A stretch of DNA of 64,000 nucleotides from Nitrospinaceae bacterium (lineage in GTDB: Bacteria; Nitrospinota; Nitrospinia; Nitrospinales; VA-1). The notes beneath the pieces were generated by a model. The model had not been told where the DNA came from. It saw only the letters and a program-made list of their open reading frames with translations, and searched no databases. Position numbers and translations under genes: made by a program. The DNA lies in NCBI GenBank assembly GCA_029261595.1, contig JAJDAZ010000014.1, positions 27,723 through 91,722 of the forward strand. Direction: 5' to 3'. Position 1 is the first letter of the stretch. Each line of letters opens with the position of its first letter. Below are positions 27,040-35,029 of this stretch, in pieces.

Positions 27040-28443
27040 TTACAGCCGGTCCAATAGTTTCTGATGAATTCCTGAAAACCCGCCGGAGGACATGACAAGC
27101 ACCACGTCCCTGGCCCGGGAATTTTTCGCGATGTGTTCGACGATATCCTCCACCTCCGGGATATAGTGTCCGTTTGCGCCTGACCGTTTCATGTCCTCGA
27201 CCAGCCGCTCAGGGTCCAGACGTTCCTCGGGAGGGATATTTTCCTGGGAGTACGGCCGGGCGATGATGGTTTCATCCGCCCCGGCAAAACTGGACGGAAA
27301 AATTTCCTGAAACACGTTTCTCCGCGACGTGGCCGAACGCGGCTCGAACACGGCCCAGACCCGGCCCTCCGGATAAGCCTCTTTCGCTCCTGCGATGGTC
27401 AGGCCGATGGCGGTGGGATGATGCGCGAAATCGTCGAGGACGGTCACGCCGTTTTTTTCGCCCACCACTTCCTGACGCCGCTTGATGCCTTTAAACGTTG
27501 CAAAAGATCGACAGACCTCCTTCGGGGCAACTCCAAGCTTGATCGCCACCGCCGCCACCGCAAGGGTGTTTTCAACGTTGTGACGCCCGATCATGGGGAG
27601 CCGAATCTTCCCCACCTCCCGGCCTTTATGGTTCAGGGTGAAACAGCCTACGCCCGATTCGAACCGGTAGCCGTCTGCGCTCCAGTCCGCAGAAGGCGAC
27701 AACCCGTAGGTTTCCACCGGGCAGGACGCCTGGCCCAGAATATCCTTTATATTTTCGTCCCCGAAGTTTACCAGCAAAAATCCTTCCGGGTCGATTATTT
27801 CTACAAACTTGCGGAAGGAAGATTTGAAGTGGTTTAGATCGTCATAAATATCCGCATGGTCAAATTCGATTCCGGTGAGGATGGCGGCCCTGGGGCGGTA
27901 ATGCAGGAACTTCGGCCCCTTGTCAAAAAACGCCGTGTCGTATTCATCGCCCTCGGTGACGAAATAATCGCTTTCAGGAACCCGGTAATTGCGATCGAAA
28001 TTTTTCAGCCAGCCACCCACCATGAACCCAGGATTTTTTCCGCAGGCATGGAGCACCCAGCTCAGAAGAGCCGTGGTCGTGGTTTTGCCGTGGGTCCCGG
28101 TCACCACCAGAGATTTCCGGCCTTCCAGAAAAAACCGCGACAACGCATCGGGAAACGAGGTGTAGGGAATCCCCGAATCCAACACCGCCTGCACTTCTTC
28201 ATTGGTTTTGGAAACCGCGTTGCCGACGATGACCAGATCAATGTCTTTGGTGATGTTTTCCCGTTTGAATCCGGGTTTGACGGGGATGTTGAGATCGGCC
28301 AGGAGCGTGCTCATGGGTGGGTAGATGTTGGTGTCCGACCCTGTCACCTCGTGACCCGACTCTTTGAGGAGTCCGGCAAGAGAGGCCATGCCCGTGCCGC
28401 AAATGGCGATAATGTAAATTTTCTTAATATCTTGAGGATTCAT
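27040..28443 (-). CDS. mpl: UDP-N-acetylmuramate:L-Ala-gamma-D-Glu-meso-DAP ligase
   Basis: Recycles cell-wall tripeptide by joining it to UDP-MurNAc. The Mur ligase layout is clear: an N-terminal Rossmann-type domain with IIAICGTGMASLAGLLKESG, the ATP loop VVTGTHGKTTTTALLSW near residue 108, a central part with TEGDEYDTAFFDKGPKFLHY, and a C-terminal LDDFAHHPTAIGLTI and EPRSATSRRNVFQ. These are closer to Mpl than to MurC. ATG 28443 is chosen (467 residues, normal); an upstream TTG would add residues not seen in the family. Monocistronic or joined to the barrel gene downstream. Confidence 0.93.
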   Translation of the reverse strand: MNPQDIKKIYIIAICGTGMASLAGLLKESGHEVTGSDTNIYPPMSTLLADLNIPVKPGFKRENITKDIDLVIVGNAVSKTNEEVQAVLDSGIPYTSFPDALSRFFLEGRKSLVVTGTHGKTTTTALLSWVLHACGKNPGFMVGGWLKNFDRNYRVPESDYFVTEGDEYDTAFFDKGPKFLHYRPRAAILTGIEFDHADIYDDLNHFKSSFRKFVEIIDPEGFLLVNFGDENIKDILGQASCPVETYGLSPSADWSADGYRFESGVGCFTLNHKGREVGKIRLPMIGRHNVENTLAVAAVAIKLGVAPKEVCRSFATFKGIKRRQEVVGEKNGVTVLDDFAHHPTAIGLTIAGAKEAYPEGRVWAVFEPRSATSRRNVFQEIFPSSFAGADETIIARPYSQENIPPEERLDPERLVEDMKRSGANGHYIPEVEDIVEHIAKNSRARDVVLVMSSGGFSGIHQKLLDRL

Positions 28444-28517
28444 CCGATTGGCAATTTTAGAGGGATGACACCCCAAAGTCAAGAGGTGGAGATTTAGCGG
28501 GAGATTGATATGAAAAG

Positions 28518-28568
28518 AAAAAATTTACCTGTCGGGGAACTCGGCTACTTTCGATGCGCCCCGACAGG
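28518..28568 (-). terminator. Terminator for the small repeat-protein gene
   Basis: On the minus strand, CCTGTCGGGG and CCCCGACAGG form a perfect 10-bp stem around a 21-base loop, followed by TAAATTTTTTC. It lies 31 bases after the stop of the gene at 28599. Confidence 0.7.
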
Positions 28569-28598
28569 ATCAATGAATTTGAAGATCGTCAATAACTA

Positions 28599-28997
28599 TT
28601 ATGATCTTTTAGGCAATGCATCCTCGGTATCAATCCAGGAGAAATTATCCAAGTCTTCAACCGTATTTGCCTGCCGTTCAACGGGTGACTTTTGAGCCAT
28701 GGCCTGGGATTTTTGCATCCCGGAATAAGGCAGGGCGTCTTCCGTTTCATACCACGAATAGACGAGATTGTTTCCAGGGATCACATTGGAGTTTTCAGAA
28801 CGCTTCATCATTTTATCTGCGTTATGGTGATGCATGCCTGTCAGGGCGTCTTCAGTTTCATACCATCCAACAGTCGTGTCCTGATTGGCCATTTTGGTTT
28901 CTGCGGAGGCAAGTTTGGTTGTAAAGAAAAGGGCGAGGCCCCAGGCGATTACACTGATAACTATGACTGATTTTTTTTCATTGATTGCGGTTGTCAT
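28599..28997 (-). CDS. Small exported protein with three W-[YI]-[ED]-TEDAL repeats
   Basis: Not recognised. The 132-residue protein starts with a signal peptide or membrane anchor (residues 10-32, VIVISVIAWGLALFF, ending ASA). The rest is polar and low in complexity, with an octad repeated three times: WYETEDAL (45-52), WYETEDAL (82-89) and WIDTEDAL (121-128), spaced 37 and 39 residues apart. ATG 28997 with GGAG 8 bases upstream is the start; a GTG 9 bases upstream is less likely. It has its own terminator and is divergent from an ECF sigma gene 262 bases away. The repeats may bind a partner or be a processing signal; no function is known to me. Confidence 0.65.
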   Translation of the reverse strand: MTTAINEKKSVIVISVIAWGLALFFTTKLASAETKMANQDTTVGWYETEDALTGMHHHNADKMMKRSENSNVIPGNNLVYSWYETEDALPYSGMQKSQAMAQKSPVERQANTVEDLDNFSWIDTEDALPKRS

Positions 28998-29259
28998 GAT
29001 AGGCACTCCTTCGGTTAATAAAAAATTATTGGGTTTGGTTGGCTTTCATCGCGATGAAATTCTATGTGTTGAATTCAATTTGCCCGGTTGGTCGCAGTTG
29101 CGTTCAGACGCTTACAAAATTTTTTGATTTTTTTTCTGCTTTACTTGGTTTAAAATTACGGCTTCTTGCTGAAGGCAGGTCCTCCGTTTCCAGCTCGTTG
29201 AGTTGAGAATGAATCAGTGCCTGGATAATAATTGAATCGGATCTTCCGGATACTCAACT

Positions 29260-29838
29260 ATGGATCAAAATGTGATTGACAGCAGTCAATGGGTGGACCG
29301 ATATGGGAACATGCTTTATCGGTTCACATTGCTCCGGGTTAAAGATGACGAGCAATCCGAAGAGATCGTTCAGAATACTTTTTTGGCGGCATTGCAGGCA
29401 AAAGACAAATTTGCCGGTCTGTCCACTGAAAAGACCTGGCTCTTTGGTATCCTGAAGCACAAAATCATGGACCATTTCCGGCGGATCAAAAAAACAAAAA
29501 CTTTTGATCTGGAACCCGACGACGACCGGGACCCCTGTCAATCGGAATTTGACGGCAAAGGGCATTGGCAGGCCCTCCCAATCAGTTGGGGAATCAATCC
29601 ACAAAAAGCAACTGAAAACCAGGAATTGGCCCGGTTTCTTGCCACCTGTATGGACAAGCTTTCCGACAAGTATCGCCGGCTGTTCGTGCTTAGGGAAATA
29701 GAGGGTATGAGGTCCGAAGAAATTTGTGCAGAGCTGGACATCACCCCGAGCAATCTATGGGTCATGCTTCACCGCACCCGTAATCAGCTCAAAAAATGTC
29801 TGGAAACTCACTTGTTTGAGAAAAAAACCAATGGCTGA
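29260..29838 (+). CDS. RNA polymerase ECF-type sigma factor
   Basis: Directs RNA polymerase to stress or envelope promoters. The 192-residue protein has region 2 (YGNMLYRFTLLRVKDDEQSEEIVQNTF, residues about 15-42, with WLFGILKHKIMDHFR as the -10 recognition helix) and region 4 (LSDKYRRLFVLREIEGMRSEEICAELDITPSNLWVMLHRTR, read here in pieces) with the helix-turn-helix ICAELDITPSNLWVMLHR. The two are joined by a longer than usual linker (about 80-125). ATG 29260. The zinc-finger anti-sigma gene overlaps its end by 8 bases. Confidence 0.92.
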   Translation: MDQNVIDSSQWVDRYGNMLYRFTLLRVKDDEQSEEIVQNTFLAALQAKDKFAGLSTEKTWLFGILKHKIMDHFRRIKKTKTFDLEPDDDRDPCQSEFDGKGHWQALPISWGINPQKATENQELARFLATCMDKLSDKYRRLFVLREIEGMRSEEICAELDITPSNLWVMLHRTRNQLKKCLETHLFEKKTNG

Positions 29839-30136
29839 CTCATTTAGGGAAAAATTGCGCGACAGTGTCTTGAATTTCTTTGCATCCACCTGCAAGGACA
29901 CAACACAACTGGTCTCTGAAGAGATGGACCATCGCATTTCCATCACCAAACAGTGGAAGATAAAATTCCACCTGGCAATCTGTGAGTTTTGCCGCCACTA
30001 CAAGGAGCAGATGGAAACCCTTCGGAACCTGGCTGGGTACCTCAATAAGGAGGGTTCGAAAATTGGTAACGAGAACCAGTTAAAATCCTCTGCCAAGGAA
30101 AGAATGAAAAAGCTCCTCGACGACAAAGAAAAGTAA
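29831..30136 (+). CDS. Zinc-finger anti-sigma factor
   Basis: A 101-residue cytoplasmic protein with no membrane segment. It has the ZAS motif His-x3-Cys-x2-Cys as HLAICEFC (residues 47-54) within a helical N-terminal half, and a basic C-terminus. By family it holds the upstream sigma factor inactive and may release it on oxidative or metal stress. ATG 29831 overlaps the sigma gene stop by 8 bases, so the pair is translationally coupled. The absence of a transmembrane helix suggests it senses a cytoplasmic signal. Confidence 0.85.
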   Translation: MADSFREKLRDSVLNFFASTCKDTTQLVSEEMDHRISITKQWKIKFHLAICEFCRHYKEQMETLRNLAGYLNKEGSKIGNENQLKSSAKERMKKLLDDKEK

Positions 30137-30162
30137 CGATGAGTGGATGAGGAAAAAGGAAA

Positions 30163-30212
30163 CCCCCTCTCCCGACGCCATCGTGTTTTGATGATGGCGT
30201 CGGGAGAGGGGG
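30163..30212. terminator. Perfect 20-bp hairpin between convergent genes
   Basis: CCCCCTCTCCCGACGCCATC pairs perfectly with its inverted copy at 30193-30212 around a 10-base loop. On the minus strand it is followed by a T-rich stretch, so it most likely terminates the glycine-zipper gene; it may also serve the anti-sigma gene. Confidence 0.65.
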
Positions 30213-30278
30213 GGGTTGGGGGAGGAGAGGCCCCCGTTAAATCACTTTGGTATCAAGGGGAGGGCAAACTTCCCAAAA

Positions 30279-30800
30279 TTACCACAGCAATCCACGACCG
30301 AAAATTCCACGGCTGATGCCGTTAAATCCACCAATCGCCGCACCGAGAGCCGCGCCCTGTCCAGGGTTGCCAACAGCCGCGCCGATTGCCGCACCGGCCG
30401 CCGCGCCAAAAGCGCCGCCGATCAAAGTGTCACCCACAACATCCCCCTGGTAGCTATTATAGTTGGAATAGCCTTGTGCCTGCGGATAGTAGGTCGGCTG
30501 AGGATTGTAGGTGCGATACGTCTGTTGATGCACGACTCTTGGAGCCTCGTGATGGTACACATGTTTTTCTACATAGACCTGACGGGGCCGATTGTGATGG
30601 CCATAACCATGACGAGAACCACGATAATGTCTATTTTGGTGGCCGTACCCACGATGGCCGCCATAATGCGTCACTGTCTGGTGGCTTTCATACACAGTAT
30701 GATTGCCTCCGTAGGACCGGTTCTTGTGACCCGCCTGTGCCAATGAACTCATTCCCAAAAGAAACAGAATGCTTAAAGTTATGATCGCTGTCTTTTTCAT
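30279..30800 (-). CDS. Secreted His/Tyr-rich protein with a C-terminal glycine-zipper
   Basis: A 173-residue protein. Residues 1-24 are a signal peptide (MKKTAIITLSILFLLG, cut after AQA). Residues 25-120 are rich in His, Tyr, Gly and Arg (GYGHQNRHYRGSRHGYGHH). Residues about 122-165 form a glycine-zipper pair of helices (GGAFGAAAGAAIGAAVG, then GAALGAAIGGFNG) like those of outer-membrane or envelope glycine-zipper proteins. ATG 30800 with GGAGG is the start. A structural envelope role is plausible, and the His-rich part might bind metal. Neighbours give no firm clue. Confidence 0.75.
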   Translation of the reverse strand: MKKTAIITLSILFLLGMSSLAQAGHKNRSYGGNHTVYESHQTVTHYGGHRGYGHQNRHYRGSRHGYGHHNRPRQVYVEKHVYHHEAPRVVHQQTYRTYNPQPTYYPQAQGYSNYNSYQGDVVGDTLIGGAFGAAAGAAIGAAVGNPGQGAALGAAIGGFNGISRGIFGRGLLW

Positions 30801-31186
30801 GACCTGCCTCCGAATTAATGTCAAAAGTGAAAAACCATCCGTCCGTATTTTTTATAAGTATAATTACATACAATTTTGTTGTCAATAGTTTTTTTAATAA
30901 AATATGCATTTTTTCTACTTTATTTCAAGAGGCCCCTCAAGCCCCTTTTAATCGCCATCCCGATAAAGGGAAAGGTCTTGTAAAACCCTGCTCAAACAGG
31001 GACAGGGGCACGTATTTCCAACTCAGACCCCGAAAACCAAAATCCATCGGTAAATTAAAGTAACTCGTGCAGAGGGTCGATAATCAGATATAAACCAATT
31101 TCAAACGTAGTTACAAAATCAAACAATTAGACAGACCTTATTTCCTTTTACAAATTGAATTTGCGTTGCATTGATGGAGAATCAGA
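30801..31186. other. Gene-poor AT-rich spacer
   Basis: A 386-base gap between divergent genes. It is AT-rich near 30830-30930, then has GC patches with short inverted words (CCCTG-CTCAAA-CAGGG at 31000). It presumably holds both promoters. No gene, tRNA or known riboswitch is recognised. Confidence 0.6.
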
Positions 31187-32254
31187 GTGGCCACTCGTGC
31201 GGAGGAAATCAGAGTTTTCATCTTAGAAAAAATTCCCGCTCACCCCAAAGACATCGTGGCTTTAACGTCGAATGCCTTTGGCGTGACCCGAATGACCGTC
31301 CACCGTCATTTGAACCGGTTATTGCGAGATAAAAAAATCGTCAAAACCGGGACCACCAAGGGCGCGTCTTATTTCCTCAAAACCTCCCTGGACAAAACCC
31401 TCATCTTCCAGATTCAACCGGACACTCAGGCCGACCAGGTTTGGGACGAGTATATGAAGGGCAGTTTCACGCGCCTTCCGGACTCTGTTCTGGAAATTTG
31501 TCGCTATGGATTCGAGGAAATTTTTAACAATGCCCTCCTGCATTCTGCGGGGAAGGGGGTGGTGGTGAAAACCGTCTGGAAAAAAGATTCGCTGGAGTTC
31601 AGCATCATCGACGACGGCAAGGGAATTTTCAAAAGCCTCCAAAAGGCCTTAGGCCTTCAGGAGATTAGAGAAAGCATCCTGCATTTGATCAAAGGGAAAT
31701 ACTCCACGCTTCCTGAGAGCCATTCGGGGCACGGCCTGTTTTTTGTGTCGCGACTGTTCGATGTGTTTGGGGTGTTTTCCGATGGTTTGTTTTACTGCAA
31801 GGACAATCTTGGCGACGACTGGTATCTGGAAAAAAGAAAAATCTCCAAATCCAAAGGGACCCGCGTTTCCATGGCGATCCGGTTTGATTGCGAGCGCACC
31901 TTGAAACAAGTGATCGGCCACGACTGCCAATCGGCCTCTCGACCACCGGGAATCGATAAAACCGAAATCCTGATTGAACTCAGCAAAATGGAAGATGAAC
32001 CCTACGTTTCGCGTTTGCAGGCCAGGCGGGTCTTGCTGGGAATGGAAAAATTCAACCGGATGGTGCTGGATTTTCAAAACGTTCCCACCGTCGGACAGGC
32101 ATTTGTGGATGAAGTTTTCAACAAGTTCCGGTCCAGCCATCCGGCCATCGCCATAGAGACGGTCAATGCCAACCAGGATGTGCAATTCATGATCGACAGC
32201 AGCCTCCCGCCGGGCACGCAGAAAACCTTGATTTCCCTGGGTGCGGGATCATGA
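31187..32254 (+). CDS. Winged-helix / HATPase / DUF4325 regulatory protein
   Basis: A 355-residue cytoplasmic regulator with three parts. Residues 1-60: a winged-helix DNA-binding domain (GVTRMTVHRHLNRLLRDKKIV). Residues about 95-230: a GHKL ATP-binding domain with N-box EEIFNNALLHS, G1 DDGKGIF and G2 SGHGLFFVSRLF; there is no His-kinase dimerisation domain, as in anti-sigma-type kinases. Residues about 265-350: a STAS-like DUF4325 domain (MVLDFQNVPTVGQAFVDEVFN). Together they resemble a partner-switch module fused to a repressor. The start is GTG 31187 with GGAG 8 bases upstream. It overlaps the nuclease gene by 4 bases. The regulon is unknown. Confidence 0.85.
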   Translation: MATRAEEIRVFILEKIPAHPKDIVALTSNAFGVTRMTVHRHLNRLLRDKKIVKTGTTKGASYFLKTSLDKTLIFQIQPDTQADQVWDEYMKGSFTRLPDSVLEICRYGFEEIFNNALLHSAGKGVVVKTVWKKDSLEFSIIDDGKGIFKSLQKALGLQEIRESILHLIKGKYSTLPESHSGHGLFFVSRLFDVFGVFSDGLFYCKDNLGDDWYLEKRKISKSKGTRVSMAIRFDCERTLKQVIGHDCQSASRPPGIDKTEILIELSKMEDEPYVSRLQARRVLLGMEKFNRMVLDFQNVPTVGQAFVDEVFNKFRSSHPAIAIETVNANQDVQFMIDSSLPPGTQKTLISLGAGS

Positions 32255-32991
32255 AAATATCGGTCTTTTCCTTAAACCGAACCGGCAGGGGAAAGGGGGC
32301 GATTAAAATGGTTTTGCTCGCTTTCGTGGTGATGACGACCCTTAATTTCGGCGCGGAAGGTCATGCGGTGGTGTTGAGCGGAAATGTGATCGACGTGACC
32401 GAAGGGGACACCCTGAGTTTAGAGTCCTCGGTTGGCCCCCTGATAAAGGTGCGTTTGAAAGAAGTGGACGCCCCTCAATCGGGGCAAACCTTCGGCAGAC
32501 AGGCCAGGCAATGGGTCGAGGAGCAGGCTCTGGGGAAAAGAGTCTCGATCGAGTACGATTCTGTGGACCGCTACGGCCGGGCCATCGGCGTGGCGACTCT
32601 CCCGGATGGCCGTAATTTGAATAAGGAACTTCTCCGCCTGGGGTATGCCTGGCATTACCGGGTCCATTTTCCGGTGGATGAATCTCTGCGAGAGCTGGAA
32701 TATCGGGCCTGGGGGAAAAAGTCGGGCCTCTGGGTCGATCCATCGGCAGTCCCGCCCTGGGAATTTCGCCGGGAAGCCGCCCCCCCGCAGGACCCACCGG
32801 ACGAATTCACGGAAGTGGATTACGACCGAATTTTTAATTACGGTTTGATCGGTCACCTTGAAACAAAATTATACCTGTGGCCCGATTGCCGGAATTACCC
32901 CAGGGACAACCGGGGCTTCGCTGTGTTCGCCAGCAAGCAGGAGGCCCAAACTTCGGGTTTCAAAGTGTCTCCTCATTGCGCGGCCCGATGA
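32251..32991 (+). CDS. Exported SNase-like (thermonuclease family) protein
   Basis: A 246-residue protein with an N-terminal signal/TM segment (residues 20-37) and a staphylococcal-nuclease-like beta barrel at about 40-170: GNVIDVTEGDTL, IKVRLKEVDAPQ, VSIEYDSVDRYGRAIG, LNKELLRLGYAWHY. The metal-site residues Asp53 and Asp73 and Arg68 are present, but the catalytic Glu position (after VDAP) is Gln76. Residues 200-246 form a C-terminal Cys-containing tail (LETKLYLWPDCRNY, FKVSPHCAAR) as found in many SNase-fold proteins. It overlaps the regulator gene by 4 bases, suggesting linked expression. Confidence 0.82.
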   Translation: MKISVFSLNRTGRGKGAIKMVLLAFVVMTTLNFGAEGHAVVLSGNVIDVTEGDTLSLESSVGPLIKVRLKEVDAPQSGQTFGRQARQWVEEQALGKRVSIEYDSVDRYGRAIGVATLPDGRNLNKELLRLGYAWHYRVHFPVDESLRELEYRAWGKKSGLWVDPSAVPPWEFRREAAPPQDPPDEFTEVDYDRIFNYGLIGHLETKLYLWPDCRNYPRDNRGFAVFASKQEAQTSGFKVSPHCAAR

Positions 32992-33190
32992 ACCGGACTT
33001 TATTCTATGAATTTCCCTCCCCAGATGTGACTCTTTTTCCTCAACCCACGATTAAATGGGAATTGTATTGCGGATGGCGGTTTCAGTAGTGTACAGTTTT
33101 TGATGCTCCTGAAACTTAAGGGCATTTCCTTGATCCCATTCAGTAACAGGCGATTTACAATATCGTTAAAACTCACTCTTGTTGACAACT

Positions 33191-34522
33191 ATGATTCCTG
33201 AATTATTGGCTCCCGCAGGCAGTCCGGAAAAATTGAAATACGCGTTGGCTTATGGAGCCGACGCGGTTTACGCGGGGATTCCCAAATTTTCCCTGAGAGC
33301 GCGCGAAAATGGATTTAAGGACGCCTCCTTAAAAGAAGCCATCGAAACCACGCATCGGCTCGGCAAAAAAATTTACATCACCGCAAATATTCTGCCGCAA
33401 AACCGTAAGGTGGAATCGTTCAAAAAGTCCCTGGCTTTTTATGCCGAAGCGAAACCGGATGCTTTTATCATGTCCGACCCTGGGTTGATCCGGTACGCGC
33501 TCAACGAGTTTCCTGAAATTCCGATCCACCTTTCCGTACAGACGAACACCATGAACTGGCCGTCGGTGGAATTCTGGCACGACCAGGGAGTCAAGCGCAT
33601 CATATTATCGCGGGAACTTTCTTTGGAAGAGGTGCGGGAGATCCATGAAAAAGTTCCCGGCATGGAACTTGAGTCCTTTGTCCACGGTGCGATCTGTATC
33701 GCCTATTCGGGCCGATGTCTGCTTTCCAATTATTTCAATCACCGGGACGCCAACCAGGGCACCTGCACCAACAGTTGCCGCTGGGAGTACAACGTCCACA
33801 AGGAGGGAGAGGAGCCTAAGCCTTCCTCCTGCGGGTCCGAGGGCGGACAAACAGCCGGGGCGCCCCCTCAGCAACCGCTTCAAGGTAATTATTTGATTGA
33901 AGAGGCTAAGCGACCCGGAGAAATGATGCCCATCGATGAAGACGAGCACGGCACCTACATCATGAATTCCAAGGACCTTCGAGCCATTGAATTTCTCAAG
34001 GAACTCAAGGCCGCAGGAGTGATTTCGTTTAAAATTGAAGGACGGTCGAAATCGCTGAACTATCTTTCACTGGTAACGAAAGCCTACCGAAGGGCAATCG
34101 ACGATTTGTCTGAAGACCGGTCGTTTGATCCCGGTCTTCTGGATGAAATCAACAAAACCGCCAATCGTGGGTTCACCTCGGCCTTTTATATTTCCAACTC
34201 CAATCGCGAGACCGAGCGTTTTGATTCTCCTCAGGAAGGAGATCTGCCTCAGGTGTTTGGCGGGCAGGTATTGGATTTGCGCGGCGATGGAATGATGGAA
34301 GTGGAAGTCAAGAACCGGGTGGAAGTCGGGGATGAAGTGGAATACATCTCTCCTGACAATCAATACCGGTTCCGCATCAATGCCATGCAGGATAAAAACG
34401 GCGGGTCCATCTCCGTGGCGCACGGAGGCAACGGGACCGCCTGGATTCAGGCTGAAGGGCCGGTGGAACCGTATGCTTTATTGAGCTTGATAAAAGATCC
34501 GGTCGCCGACCCGGTTTCCTAG
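33191..34522 (+). CDS. Peptidase U32 family protein (TrhP/YegQ-like)
   Basis: A 443-residue cytoplasmic protein. The opening ELLAPAGSPEKLKYALAYGADAVY, ELSLEEVREIH, FVHGAICIAYSGRCLLSNYF and DANQGTCTNSCRWEY are the U32 signature with its conserved Cys residues, which coordinate an Fe-S cluster in characterised tRNA hydroxylases. E. coli TrhP (YegQ) hydroxylates uridine 34 of several tRNAs from prephenate. A Ser/Pro/Gly-rich insert (EEPKPSSCGSEGG, about 203-225) is extra. ATG 33191 is chosen because the TTGs upstream have no support. tRNA modification is likely, but collagenase-like annotation persists in databases. Confidence 0.85.
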   Translation: MIPELLAPAGSPEKLKYALAYGADAVYAGIPKFSLRARENGFKDASLKEAIETTHRLGKKIYITANILPQNRKVESFKKSLAFYAEAKPDAFIMSDPGLIRYALNEFPEIPIHLSVQTNTMNWPSVEFWHDQGVKRIILSRELSLEEVREIHEKVPGMELESFVHGAICIAYSGRCLLSNYFNHRDANQGTCTNSCRWEYNVHKEGEEPKPSSCGSEGGQTAGAPPQQPLQGNYLIEEAKRPGEMMPIDEDEHGTYIMNSKDLRAIEFLKELKAAGVISFKIEGRSKSLNYLSLVTKAYRRAIDDLSEDRSFDPGLLDEINKTANRGFTSAFYISNSNRETERFDSPQEGDLPQVFGGQVLDLRGDGMMEVEVKNRVEVGDEVEYISPDNQYRFRINAMQDKNGGSISVAHGGNGTAWIQAEGPVEPYALLSLIKDPVADPVS

Positions 34523-34569
34523 GCTATCGTCAGCTGACTGCGATAAAATTTGAACTCCATTTATGGGAT

Positions 34570-34618
34570 TTTGCACGGCGTGAGCAAATTCGCCCTCCGC
34601 TTTAAGGAGGCGTGGCGG
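34570..34618 (-). repeat. Intergenic repeat family 3, inverted copy
   Basis: On the minus strand: CCGCCACGCCTCCTT...GGAGGGCGAATTTGCTCACG then GCAA. It closely matches 36036-36085 and partly 12217-12255. Confidence 0.6.
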
Positions 34619-34623
34619 ATGTT

Positions 34624-34818
34624 TTATTTATTGTCCTTTTTGGGAGATTCCGCCCAGGCAATGCTCACGATAATGACCACCGCCAAAATGAAACCCATCC
34701 AGTCGGTGAAGGAATCCAGGCGAAAATCCAATATGTCAAAGGAAAGCGTGCCGTCGAATAACAGGGCCAGCGCCGCCAGAATTAATAAAAGGACCGCTTT
34801 TTTCAAAACAGGCCCCAA
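34624..34818 (-). CDS. Small two-helix membrane protein, tentative
   Basis: A 64-residue reading frame on the minus strand with two clear hydrophobic helices (KKAVLLLILAALALLF and WMGFILAVVIIVSIAW) joined by an acidic loop and ending in a charged tail. That composition is unlikely by chance. The only start is TTG 34818, with no good ribosome binding site, so the exact start is uncertain. A longer plus-strand frame overlaps it but has no protein-like character. Function unknown. Confidence 0.45.
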   Translation of the reverse strand: MGPVLKKAVLLLILAALALLFDGTLSFDILDFRLDSFTDWMGFILAVVIIVSIAWAESPKKDNK

Positions 34819-35029
34819 TGCCCGAAGGGATGAGCCGCAGCTGTCTCGGGTCGATCTTCCTGCGCATACAGTGGAATGGAGTTCCCAGGATTCATGGTAT
34901 GAAGATAATTATTTTGTTCCATTACAAAACTAAAATATAATACTTTTGCATTATTTCCTTCAAGTATTTGTCCCCGGCGCGTTGGAAAGACAAATTCAAA
35001 CCCCCGGGCAATCAGGAGAATAACATTAA

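Noticed and set aside
30930..31060. Possible c-di-GMP-type riboswitch before the winged-helix/HATPase gene
   Set aside because: A few AAAGG/CAGGG words are present but the conserved core and pairing could not be matched.
34803..34922. 39-residue minus-strand frame upstream of the two-helix frame
   Set aside because: Too short, no ribosome binding site and no recognisable feature.
34550..34933. 127-residue plus-strand frame after the U32 gene
   Set aside because: Crosses a repeat, has no coherent composition; the antisense two-helix frame is more protein-like. Its SWYED end recalls the TEDAL motif but is too short to count.
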